DNA of 64,000 bases, taken from Pacificispira spongiicola. Its GTDB lineage: Bacteria > Pseudomonadota > Alphaproteobacteria > UBA8366 > Aestuariispiraceae. Below, one piece after another: positions 1 to 7,160 of the stretch (its first letter is position 1; each line of letters opens with the position of its first letter). The stretch spans positions 62,001 to 126,000 of the forward strand of contig NZ_JABBNT010000002.1 in NCBI RefSeq assembly GCF_012926505.1, written 5' to 3'. Made by a program: the position numbers and the translations under genes. The notes under the pieces were generated by a model. It made no database searches. It worked only from the letters and a program-made list of their open reading frames with translations, and had not been told where the DNA came from.

Positions 1-731
1 CACTCCTCCTCTTCCACGGCGATGATGCTGTCGACCGGGACGCCGGCCTTCATGATGAAGGCCGCCTGAAGCTTCAGCATCGTCGCCAGGATCTGGTTCT
101 GCTGCGCGAGCGCGCGCGCCGTCATGACCTGGCCCTGTGCGATCAGGTTCAGCCGTTCATTGCTCTGTTGCGTGGCCCGAACGTTGGTCTCGTATTCGTC
201 TGCCGCCTCGTTCAGTTGCACGGCCGTGTCGGCCGCCATGTCACCCTGCGCCAAGGCTTTTGATGTCACATCGACCAGGATGTTTTCGCGGCGCGTGTTG
301 ACCTCCGCCCGCAGATCCGTCTGCTCGCCAAAGGGCAGAGCGTTCTTATCGGACGGATCGATCCAAAGCGTCTGCCGATAGACGCTCGACCGATCGCAGA
401 TCGACCCGAAAGATATGTCCTCGAAGTCGAGACTTGGCATGAGTTTTGTGAGGTCGGGCAGCAGGCACTGCGCATCCTGACGAAGCTGGCTCCCGATTTT
501 CGCCATGTTGAAGACCGGCAAGGTGATTTGTCCCGCCGCGCCGACCGCATCCAGCTGCGATTGCAGTGTCGAGACCATCTCCGTCAGCTGCTCGATCTGC
601 TTATTAGCCGCCTCAAGCGCCTTTCGCAGTTGCTCGATCGCCACCGCGTCATGCGTCGGGTATTCCGCACTCGCCGGGACCGCGACGATGAGCAGGGCGG
701 CCGCAACGCCGCTTCTAAGAAGGTGCTTCAT
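1..731 (-). CDS. VirB5/TrbJ-like T4SS protein (C-terminus off window)
   Basis: The frame is open from an ATG at 731 to the left window edge, giving at least 243 residues. The N-terminus is a Sec signal peptide ending ...AVPASA, followed by a helical region (KALEAANKQIEQLTEMVSTL) and a long second half rich in Gln, Ala and Asn. This fits VirB5/TrbJ, the minor pilus protein exported to the periplasm in type IV secretion systems. The start overlaps the stop of the preceding gene in an ATGA, so the two are translationally coupled. Family assignment rests on secretion signal, helical composition and its place after virB4; sequence conservation in VirB5 is low, so this is probable rather than certain. 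Confidence 0.7.
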   Translation of the reverse strand, partial: MKHLLRSGVAAALLIVAVPASAEYPTHDAVAIEQLRKALEAANKQIEQLTEMVSTLQSQLDAVGAAGQITLPVFNMAKIGSQLRQDAQCLLPDLTKLMPSLDFEDISFGSICDRSSVYRQTLWIDPSDKNALPFGEQTDLRAEVNTRRENILVDVTSKALAQGDMAADTAVQLNEAADEYETNVRATQQSNERLNLIAQGQVMTARALAQQNQILATMLKLQAAFIMKAGVPVDSIIAVEEEE

Positions 732-1330
732 TTCGCGCCACCTTTCCCAAAGACGGCTTCCGTTGCGGCCAAGATCGCCGGCGGCACCGCCGACTTATGG
801 CCGTAACGCATCAGCGCCTGCGCCATCGTCGCGGCCGACCGGCATTTGAGGGGATCGACACCCTGGCGATCCGCATGGAAGGACCAGAAGTGGACGGCGG
901 CCGCTTCGAAGGCCGAGAGCCATCGGCGGCTTTCCTCGTCCCAATGCGGCAGCAGGATGTATGTGGGCATTTCCGGGGTGGCGCGATGCAGGATCGACCC
1001 CGGCGCTAAGAGATCCTCAACCGTCGTCAATCCGGCAACGGACGACAGCCCCCGCGTCTCTCCCGGTTTGACGTCCGGCAGGTTCCGATCCGGCCAGGCG
1101 CGCATACCCGCCGCTGTGGCAAGCGCCCTCTCCGGTTTGGTGGCGGCAAGATTGCTGCAAAGGTCCGCATAATAGTCGAGCGTCAACGGCGCCAAACTAT
1201 CGGCCGCGACAAGCGCGAAGGCGAAGAGGTCCGGCGCGGCGTCCCGCAATTCGTTACCGGTCAGCCACTCCCGCGCCGTCATAAACGGTCGCACCGACCC
1301 ATCGGCCGGCGTTACAGGTAACGCGCCCAT
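728..1330 (-). CDS. unknown protein encoded between virB4 and virB5
   Basis: A 200-residue protein that I do not recognise. It has no signal peptide or membrane segment and is rich in Ala and Trp/Tyr, for example WLSAFEAAAVHFWSFHAD. It starts 19 bases inside the end of virB4 and its stop overlaps the virB5-like start (ATGA), so it is embedded in the conjugation operon and probably serves the T4SS or pilus. A second in-frame ATG at 1282 (MTAREWL) would avoid the long overlap and could be the true start. No catalytic motif was seen. Confidence 0.65.
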   Translation of the reverse strand: MGALPVTPADGSVRPFMTAREWLTGNELRDAAPDLFAFALVAADSLAPLTLDYYADLCSNLAATKPERALATAAGMRAWPDRNLPDVKPGETRGLSSVAGLTTVEDLLAPGSILHRATPEMPTYILLPHWDEESRRWLSAFEAAAVHFWSFHADRQGVDPLKCRSAATMAQALMRYGHKSAVPPAILAATEAVFGKGGAK

Positions 1331-3678
1331 TCCATACCCCAGTTCTGTTTAAGATCGTTGAGACGTTGAACCGAGGACGGTCCGGAATCGTAAAACCGCG
1401 TCACGTCGCCGAGCGCGCCCAGGTCGACATCGACGATCGCACTTTCCTCGAAGCCGGCAGCGGCATCCTGTTTGACGACGAGCACACGGCGTTGCCCCGG
1501 CGCCGGCGGCGTCATGATGAAGCCGATCTGCTCGCTGTTCAGGTTGAAGCGTTGCAGCGCCGTCAAATTGGCTTTCGGATTCGGGAAGAAGATCGTCGTC
1601 GCGGTGTTCTCGACCACCGCTTCGGCGACGCCGCTGTCGAACAAGGCGGTCGGGTCCTGGAAGGCGACACCGATCGCGCCGTTCAGCTTGCGGATCTCGC
1701 GATACCATTCCGCGACCAGGCTCTTGAAGCCGGCATTGCGCATCAGGTTCGCCGCCTCATCGATGAAGACGTTGAACCCGCCGACATCGCCCAACTGGTT
1801 ATGCGCCGCCGTTTCGATCGCGGACGCGATATGCGTTACGATCGGCGGCCCCAGGACCGGATCGCCGAGCGCCTCGTTCATGTTGATGCCGACCAGGAAA
1901 GACTGCCCAAGGAAGCCGCTCAGACTGTCCCGGGGCGCATTGAAGATATGCGCGTTCAGGCCCGCATTCCCCTTCCCGTCCGTCACCCATTTGGACATGG
2001 ACCGACGCAAACCCGACCGCTTGCGGAAGGCAAACTCATAGATCGCATCGAGCGTGCGTTCCGGCGGGGCGAGTTTGAAGGCAAGCTGGACGGCATGCGC
2101 CAGGTCCGCCTCGTCCTCGTCGTCGGTGCTCTCCTCGTCGATCAGGGATTTGAGCGCGAGATAGATCCGCTTCCGGGTCGCGACCGTTTCCGCCCCGACA
2201 TCGAGCGGGTTCAGCGCCAGGCTATCGTAGGATTGATACGCCCCGCCGAAGGCCTCGACCATGAAGCGCGCGCCTTCCTTGCTGTCGAAGACGTAGGAGC
2301 GCACATCGGTGAACTTCGCGAGCCCGCCCAAGAGATGCATGATCAACGTCGACTTACCGCCGCCACTGGGCGCGAAGACCAGGTAATTGCCGATCGAGCG
2401 TCGTTTCTCGGCCACATGGAACTGGAACGCATAAGCCTGGCCGGAGGCGGTCTGGAACAACCGCACCGGCCGGTCCCCGTAGGGGCTCTTCTCAAGGCCG
2501 ATGGCCGCATAATGGAACGGCCAAAGCGCTGCGATCGGACTGTCCAACAGCCGCAGCGGCCGCAGCAGATGATCGTTCCCGGGAATGCGGTTGAACCAGA
2601 CGACCGGGGCGCCGGCCGTCTCCACGGAATAGACGACACGATAGCGCCCGAAGACGCCGGTAATCTCGCGCACCAGCTCGTCGAGCGCCTCACTCGTCTC
2701 AGCGCGGGCGATCACCTGGAACTGCGTGGTCCAGACATTGGCCTCGCCATTGTTCAGAAGTTCGATCGCCGCCCCGTATTCCGCCGAGGCGGAGGGATTG
2801 CCGATCAGCCCCAGATCCAGCTCGCGCTTCTTGCGCACCATCAAGGCAAGCTCGCGCGTCGCAGATCCTGGCAGACAGACCTGCGAGACCTCGACATCGC
2901 CGGGGATCGCCAGAACCTCGCCCGCGATCCGCCCGCTCACCGCCTCCGGCCAGCTCCGGACGGAGACGATCTTCTGGACTCTAGCGGTTGGGACGGCGGT
3001 CGCGATCGTGCCTGTCGCCTTGTCCACGCCGAGATCGGATGCCGGCAGCGCACCCGACAGGTTCTCCGCGATGGACGGCAGATCATGGCGCAAGTCGCCG
3101 CAGATCAGGAAGTTGACGAAGCCGGTCAGCGGGCACGGTGCATCGTCCCGCTCCGGCCGTTCGAGAAGATGCGGGCGATAGAGCCCCAACCCGTTCAGGA
3201 CCTTGCCGCTCCCCTCAAGGAGTTTTCGATATTCCTTCGACCCGACGACAAGGAACCAGTCAATAAAGTAGCTTTCGCGATACCGCCGACGTTCCGCCTC
3301 ACCGATCTCCGCTAGGGTCTCCGACGGCCAATCCGCCTCGAAGGCAATGTTCCGCTGCCGCTTGACCCCGAACACCCGGACCGACAGGCCGAGCTGTCCC
3401 AGTTGCAGCAACGCCGCGCTCCGCCCCGACAACAGGATCTCCTGCTGTTCCGGCGTCTGTGCGTCGTAACTGACGCCGGTGATCCGGAAGACCCTAAACA
3501 GCATGCCGGATTTGAGGCGAGCGGTTTGCCGATCCGGTTCGATCCGGTCGAGCTCCAACTCGTCGGCCAGCCAGTCATGCTCGACGGAGCCGAGCACGAG
3601 GTTCCGACCCAGCCGCGTTGCAAGCGCACCGGCGCCGAGCGCCAAAAGACCCGTGGTCGCGATCTCCTCCCAGATCAT
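1312..3678 (-). CDS. virB4: VirB4/TrbE-family conjugation ATPase
   Basis: A 788-residue cytoplasmic ATPase that powers pilus assembly and DNA transfer at the inner membrane. The N-terminal half is the CagE/TrbE/VirB family domain. A Walker A motif, APSGGGKST, lies near residues 436-444, and a Walker B-like NVFIDEAANL follows further on. The length is normal for the family. The frame stays open upstream to 4446, but that part overlaps virB2 and virB3 in another phase and looks non-coding. The chosen ATG at 3678 gives MIWEEIATTG and overlaps the virB3 stop as ATGA. Confidence 0.95.
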   Translation of the reverse strand: MIWEEIATTGLLALGAGALATRLGRNLVLGSVEHDWLADELELDRIEPDRQTARLKSGMLFRVFRITGVSYDAQTPEQQEILLSGRSAALLQLGQLGLSVRVFGVKRQRNIAFEADWPSETLAEIGEAERRRYRESYFIDWFLVVGSKEYRKLLEGSGKVLNGLGLYRPHLLERPERDDAPCPLTGFVNFLICGDLRHDLPSIAENLSGALPASDLGVDKATGTIATAVPTARVQKIVSVRSWPEAVSGRIAGEVLAIPGDVEVSQVCLPGSATRELALMVRKKRELDLGLIGNPSASAEYGAAIELLNNGEANVWTTQFQVIARAETSEALDELVREITGVFGRYRVVYSVETAGAPVVWFNRIPGNDHLLRPLRLLDSPIAALWPFHYAAIGLEKSPYGDRPVRLFQTASGQAYAFQFHVAEKRRSIGNYLVFAPSGGGKSTLIMHLLGGLAKFTDVRSYVFDSKEGARFMVEAFGGAYQSYDSLALNPLDVGAETVATRKRIYLALKSLIDEESTDDEDEADLAHAVQLAFKLAPPERTLDAIYEFAFRKRSGLRRSMSKWVTDGKGNAGLNAHIFNAPRDSLSGFLGQSFLVGINMNEALGDPVLGPPIVTHIASAIETAAHNQLGDVGGFNVFIDEAANLMRNAGFKSLVAEWYREIRKLNGAIGVAFQDPTALFDSGVAEAVVENTATTIFFPNPKANLTALQRFNLNSEQIGFIMTPPAPGQRRVLVVKQDAAAGFEESAIVDVDLGALGDVTRFYDSGPSSVQRLNDLKQNWGMEWARYL

Positions 3679-3995
3679 CGCGCCCGCCCCCGTCGCTTGG
3701 AGGGCACGCCGCCGGCAAGAAGGGCGCGGGCCTTCTGTCCCTTCCAGAACCGGTTCGGCACGAGTGCCAGCGTCTCGAAGTGATGATCGGCCCGGGCCCG
3801 TTTCCACAACCAGATGAGCGCGATCGCCGTCAGCACGATCCAGGAGACATAGGCGACCATGACCTGGCCCAGGAGGGAGGCCACGGCAAAGACGGGCACA
3901 GGCAGCCCGGCCGCGATCCCCGCCAGTTTGGGCGGCAGACCGAAGATCGTCATCGGTCTCTGCATCGAGGTCAGGATCGCGGCCGAGGCTTTCAT
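3675..3995 (-). CDS. virB3: VirB3/TrbD-like T4SS inner-membrane protein
   Basis: A 106-residue protein with the VirB3 pattern: a short N-terminal region (MQRPMTIFGLPPKL), then two closely packed hydrophobic segments at about residues 25-65, then a basic tail (PSKRRGRAR). VirB3 works with VirB4 and VirB6 in the inner-membrane part of the T4SS. The gene sits between virB2, four bases away, and virB4, which it overlaps by four bases. That order, virB2-virB3-virB4, is the canonical one and carries much of the assignment. Confidence 0.85.
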   Translation of the reverse strand: MKASAAILTSMQRPMTIFGLPPKLAGIAAGLPVPVFAVASLLGQVMVAYVSWIVLTAIALIWLWKRARADHHFETLALVPNRFWKGQKARALLAGGVPSKRRGRAR

Positions 3996-3998
3996 GGA

Positions 3999-4316
3999 TC
4001 AGCTCAACAGCGCGCGGATCGCCGCCGGCCCGGCGACAATCATCAGGCCGCCGATGATCCGGAAGGCCAGTTGTTCGAACTGGAGCTTCCCGGTCGCCGT
4101 CGCATAGATACCGTTCGCGATGATACCGATGCCGACGATCACCGCGCCGATATCGACAAGGCCGACTTCCAGATCCCCGAAGAGATCCGTCGCCGGTTGG
4201 ACCCAGTCCGCTGTCTGCGCCCGCGCCATGGTAGAGGAACCGGCCACACCGAGCGCAGATACCGCCCCCGATAGTACCGCACGGCATGCCGGATGACCCT
4301 TGAATGAGAATTTCAT
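3999..4316 (-). CDS. virB2: VirB2/TrbC-like major pilin
   Basis: A 105-residue prepilin. It has a long signal peptide ending near ARAQ at about residue 34, a short periplasmic stretch, then two hydrophobic segments around residues 52-75 and 83-103. This matches VirB2/TrbC cyclic or linear pilins, which are processed and polymerised into the conjugative pilus. A good ribosome-binding site (GGAGG, eight bases before the ATG) supports the start at 4316. It is followed directly by virB3. Confidence 0.85.
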   Translation of the reverse strand: MKFSFKGHPACRAVLSGAVSALGVAGSSTMARAQTADWVQPATDLFGDLEVGLVDIGAVIVGIGIIANGIYATATGKLQFEQLAFRIIGGLMIVAGPAAIRALLS

Positions 4317-4327
4317 GGGGAGACCTC

Positions 4328-4750
4328 CTATTTGAGCAATTGCAGGAAGAAGAAGAGGGAGAGCGCGGCCGCGCCGGAAGAGACGAATGCCAGCACGCCG
4401 ACCGCCCAGGCGATCCGGCGCATGCCGGCCTCGGCCGCGTTGGCAATACGGGTCTGTTCCGAGATCTGCGCGATCTTCTCCCGCAGGCTCTCGGTCAGGG
4501 TCTCGGATTGGAACGCCGCGACCGTCTCGCCAAGGTTTGCCGAAAGTTCTCCGACGATCTCGCCGACACTTGCCCTGACCGCCTCGTGATGACGGTCGAG
4601 CATCGCCTGATAATCCTCGAGGAAAGCCGCATGGACGGTGTGCAGAACCAGGACCGGATCGTCCTCGTCCATGGTCAGGCCATGAACTTCCCAGATCCGC
4701 GTGCGCAGATCCGCGAGGCTCATATGTGTCTGAGGAGCCGTCCCGCTCAC
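4328..4750 (-). CDS. traM: TraM-like conjugal transfer protein
   Basis: A protein of about 140 residues, soluble and helical for the first 100 residues (EIVGELSANLGETVAAFQSE), ending in one transmembrane segment (VGVLAFVSSGAAALSLFFFL). IncP-type plasmids and related integrative elements carry such a TraM directly after traL. A GTG start at 4750 overlaps the traL stop (GTGA) and is preferred for coupling; an ATG at 4723 is the alternative. Its molecular role is poorly known; it assists DNA transfer. Confidence 0.75.
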   Translation of the reverse strand: MSGTAPQTHMSLADLRTRIWEVHGLTMDEDDPVLVLHTVHAAFLEDYQAMLDRHHEAVRASVGEIVGELSANLGETVAAFQSETLTESLREKIAQISEQTRIANAAEAGMRRIAWAVGVLAFVSSGAAALSLFFFLQLLK

Positions 4751-5475
4751 AGCAGCGCCCTTTCCATTTCGGAGAAGACGGCCCGGGACACCGACTTGAG
4801 GCGCTGGCGCGCCATCAACCCGAATTCCGGACTCCCGACAGCTTCGTCGTAGGTCAGGCGGGCTTTCAGCATCGCCTCGATATCGGCCCCGAACGTCTCC
4901 TTGCGGAGCTGCGGCAGGTGCACGAGCGCCGTTAGGCGATCGGCGCATTCCTTGTAGATCTGGAACTTCTCGAAGGTCTTGCCGCCCTTCTCGATCCGGC
5001 CGAAGAACTCGTTCAGCCAGACCACGATCTCGGCATCGGGGAAATAGGACAGGATATGCTCAAGACCGAGCACCGTGTCCTCGAGCGCCTGGCCGCCGGT
5101 CACGACGGAATGCAGTCGGATCGTATGCCCTTCTGCCTTCAGGAAGGCGGGCACGTCGTTCTCGACCATGTACGCCACGAGCGGCAGGAAGGTCGATGCG
5201 CCGTTGTCCACGACGACCACCGCATCCTCCGGCGCCGTCGCGATGAGTTCAATCAGCGCGTCGAAGTTGCGCGGGTTCACCTCGTCCGCCGTCTCGCCCA
5301 GGCGCAGGCTTTCGACACCGAAGGCCTTGTAGCCGGCGAAGGTCTTGTTGACGGGATCGGTATCGACGCAGAGCGGCGCCTTGCCCTGCCGATGATAGTA
5401 TTGAGCCAGGTTGGCCGCGACGTAGGATTTGCCGACGCCGCCTTTACCCTGGAGGGTCATGTTTACGAGTGCCAT
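4747..5475 (-). CDS. traL: TraL, ParA-like conjugation NTPase
   Basis: A 242-residue MinD/ParA-fold NTPase with a deviant Walker A, QGKGGVGKS, at residues 9-17. Further motifs, CVDTDPVN, NPRNFDALIE and VVDNGAS, match what I recall of IncP TraL closely, as does the spacing to VVTGGQALEDTV. TraL is an accessory transfer protein thought to act at the membrane or in relaxosome positioning. It lies between traK and traM, exactly as in IncP Tra1 regions. A partition ParA is less likely, because there is no parB or parS-like partner and the TraL-specific motifs are present. Confidence 0.9.
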   Translation of the reverse strand: MALVNMTLQGKGGVGKSYVAANLAQYYHRQGKAPLCVDTDPVNKTFAGYKAFGVESLRLGETADEVNPRNFDALIELIATAPEDAVVVVDNGASTFLPLVAYMVENDVPAFLKAEGHTIRLHSVVTGGQALEDTVLGLEHILSYFPDAEIVVWLNEFFGRIEKGGKTFEKFQIYKECADRLTALVHLPQLRKETFGADIEAMLKARLTYDEAVGSPEFGLMARQRLKSVSRAVFSEMERALL

Positions 5476-5487
5476 GTAAGATTCCTT

Positions 5488-5811
5488 CTAGATCTTCGCC
5501 TTCTTCGCCGGATCGAAATCCGGACGACGAATGGCAAAAGGAGCCCCGTCCACTTCGTGAATGGATGGGAACCTTGTTTCGTTATTTGATTTGAGGAAGT
5601 GCTTGTCACCCGATGGGGTCGAAGCGGTCCGGTCGCGGGTCGATGCCTTCAACCGCCCAACTTGGCGGTAGAACGCGGCTTGGGAAATCGTAATGGCGCC
5701 TCGCGCCTTCAGGATATCGAAGACTTCGAGAACCGTATGCCCTGCCTTTAGGAACGCCAGTATCTCAGGCCCTACGGCAAGTATTTCGGCTTTGCCCTTG
5801 TAGCGTTTCAC
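5488..5811 (-). CDS. traK: TraK-family oriT-binding protein
   Basis: A 107-residue basic protein. The first 55 residues carry the TraK-family pattern: a short basic N-terminus, then a helix-turn-helix-like stretch (EILAFLKAGHTVLEVFDIL ... AAFYRQVGRL). The rest is polar and probably disordered. In IncP plasmids TraK binds and bends DNA at oriT. Here it is the first gene of the conjugation operon and faces a 600-base gene-poor stretch, the expected oriT position. Family assignment rests on pattern and on the traK-traL-traM order. Confidence 0.75.
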   Translation of the reverse strand: MKRYKGKAEILAVGPEILAFLKAGHTVLEVFDILKARGAITISQAAFYRQVGRLKASTRDRTASTPSGDKHFLKSNNETRFPSIHEVDGAPFAIRRPDFDPAKKAKI

Positions 5812-5869
5812 CGACTCTGATCCTACTTCCTCTTGACACCATGAGCGTTTCCCGCTCAGGGTCTGTTAG

Positions 5870-5940
5870 AAGCGAATCAGCAATTTGGATTCACTTTAGT
5901 CGGCTTGTAGTGCCCACCACCGCTTTCCGCTGATTCGCTT
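5870..5940. repeat. 12-bp perfect inverted repeat upstream of traK
   Basis: AAGCGAATCAGC at 5870-5881 is repeated in inverse at 5929-5940 with a 47-base spacer. Its position just upstream of traK suits a binding site for TraK or another relaxosome protein, or an operator for the tra operon. Function is inferred from position only. Confidence 0.5.
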
Positions 5941-6023
5941 TCGATCGATCCTATGGTCCCACTGGGGACGTATAGCGATGCCTGCGATTTTAGACTTTTT
6001 CGCGTTTGTTTGTTTTTTTTCAT
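5877..6023 (-). CDS. possible small basic protein, 48 aa
   Basis: A short frame starting at ATG 6023, preceded at close range by a GGAAGG ribosome-binding-like sequence. The product starts with a lysine-rich stretch (MKKNKQTRKSLKSQ) and ends Ser/Gly-rich. It points the same way as the tra genes. Its 3' end runs into the inverted repeat, composition is low-complexity, and nothing in it is recognisable, so it may be a chance frame. Confidence 0.2.
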   Translation of the reverse strand: MKKNKQTRKSLKSQASLYVPSGTIGSIESESAESGGGHYKPTKVNPNC

Positions 6024-6428
6024 TACCTTCCGGTTCCGCACAGACACATTTGTTAACAACACAAGATCGCAGCACATCGGGATGCGCCCGGTCTCACGGC
6101 GGTGATCTGAGGATGGCAGCGCATCCGTCGCCCTCTCGTTATCCGAGTTGCACTGCCAAGAGAGTCAACGATTACATTTTCCACCGAAATACAACGCCCC
6201 CGTGCACTGCGTGAGATTTCCATTTTTATCATATAGATAACCAGCAGAATACAGTTTCACCCACTATAAAGCTTACCTTTACGCTTTCCTCATAGCGGGC
6301 GACGCCAGGAACGGAATATTGTCGGCGCGGACTTCGAGCGGCAACGGAACGTGATCCCCGAAGGCGTCAAGAAAACTAGGGGTTATTCAGGTGACAGACG
6401 CCACAAATCCAAGGGACGCAGGCTCTCG

Positions 6429-7160
6429 CTATTCCGTCGTGTCTTGCCATTGAACCGGTTTCGTCAGCATGTATCCGGCGCCGTAGACCGTGCGTATTAT
6501 CGGCGGACCACTGCTCTGTTCTTGAAGATGTTTCCTTAAGCGGGAGACATTAACGTCGACGGCGCGGTCTAATGAATTCTCGCGCCCCGCGGCATCTAGT
6601 AGGTAGTCGCGCGTGAGAATACGGTTCGGCGCCATCAGAAACGCCTCCAACAGACGGGCTTCCGCCGTTCCGAGCATGATCTCCTCGCCGCCATCGTAGG
6701 TCAGACCGAACGTACGAATATCGTATTTCAGGCCGCCGAAGAGGGCGATCCGGCGCTGGCTTTTCTGCATGACTGGACGGTTGGTGCGTCGAAGGACGCT
6801 TTTGGTCCGTGCCACCAGTTCACGCGGGTTGAAAGGTTTGCCAATATAGTCATCCGCTCCCAATTCCAGGCCGACGATGCGATCGGCGTCGGCGGATCGT
6901 CCTGAAAGTATGATGATGGCCAAATCGGGCGACATCTTACGCAGTTGGGGCACCAAGGTCAGACCGTCGAGTTCCGGAAGACCAAGATCCAATATTACCA
7001 GATCGTGCTTGAGCGTTTCGAACTCCACGAGAAAGGTGGACGGGTCGTGATAGGAACGGGCATCGAATCCATAATTCTGCAACGTTTTCACAATGAGGCT
7101 GGTCACTGCTTCCTCGTCGTCGAGAATGCCGATCAGGGCGGGGCCGGTCGACTTGGTCAT
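6429..7160 (-). CDS. OmpR-family response regulator
   Basis: A 243-residue two-component regulator. The receiver domain (about residues 8-120) has the acidic pair D14/D15, phospho-acceptor D58 in VILDLGLPELDG, S86 and K108. A winged-helix DNA-binding domain follows (about 140-240) with the typical RTVYGAGYML ending. The start at ATG 7160 overlaps the kinase stop as ATGA, so kinase and regulator are co-translated. An upstream GTG at 7238 would add an unrelated extension and was not chosen. The divergent ABC transporter operon is the obvious candidate target. Confidence 0.93.
   Translation of the reverse strand: MTKSTGPALIGILDDEEAVTSLIVKTLQNYGFDARSYHDPSTFLVEFETLKHDLVILDLGLPELDGLTLVPQLRKMSPDLAIIILSGRSADADRIVGLELGADDYIGKPFNPRELVARTKSVLRRTNRPVMQKSQRRIALFGGLKYDIRTFGLTYDGGEEIMLGTAEARLLEAFLMAPNRILTRDYLLDAAGRENSLDRAVDVNVSRLRKHLQEQSSGPPIIRTVYGAGYMLTKPVQWQDTTE

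Larger units (their letters stand above)
5812..6428. other. AT-rich flank of the conjugation genes; possible oriT
   Basis: This 617-base stretch separates traK from an unrelated response regulator gene. It is richer in A and T than its surroundings, with a T-tract around 6011-6020, and has no convincing long coding frame. It contains a 12-bp inverted repeat (5870-5881/5929-5940), a short mirror element around 5955-5969, and ATCCTA at about 5947, one base off the ATCCTG core of IncP-type nick sites. No relaxase gene adjoins it. I see no tRNA or attachment-site repeat here. Confidence 0.4.

Noticed and set aside
1366-3315. A 649-codon plus-strand open frame
   Set aside because: It lies entirely antisense to virB4, has no domain-like pattern and an Arg/Asp/Gln-rich composition typical of the reverse strand of a GC-rich gene.
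3679-4446. Upstream extension of the virB4 frame
   Set aside because: It runs through virB3 and virB2 in another phase and reads as Arg/Pro-rich noise; the ATGA junction at 3675-3678 fixes the start.
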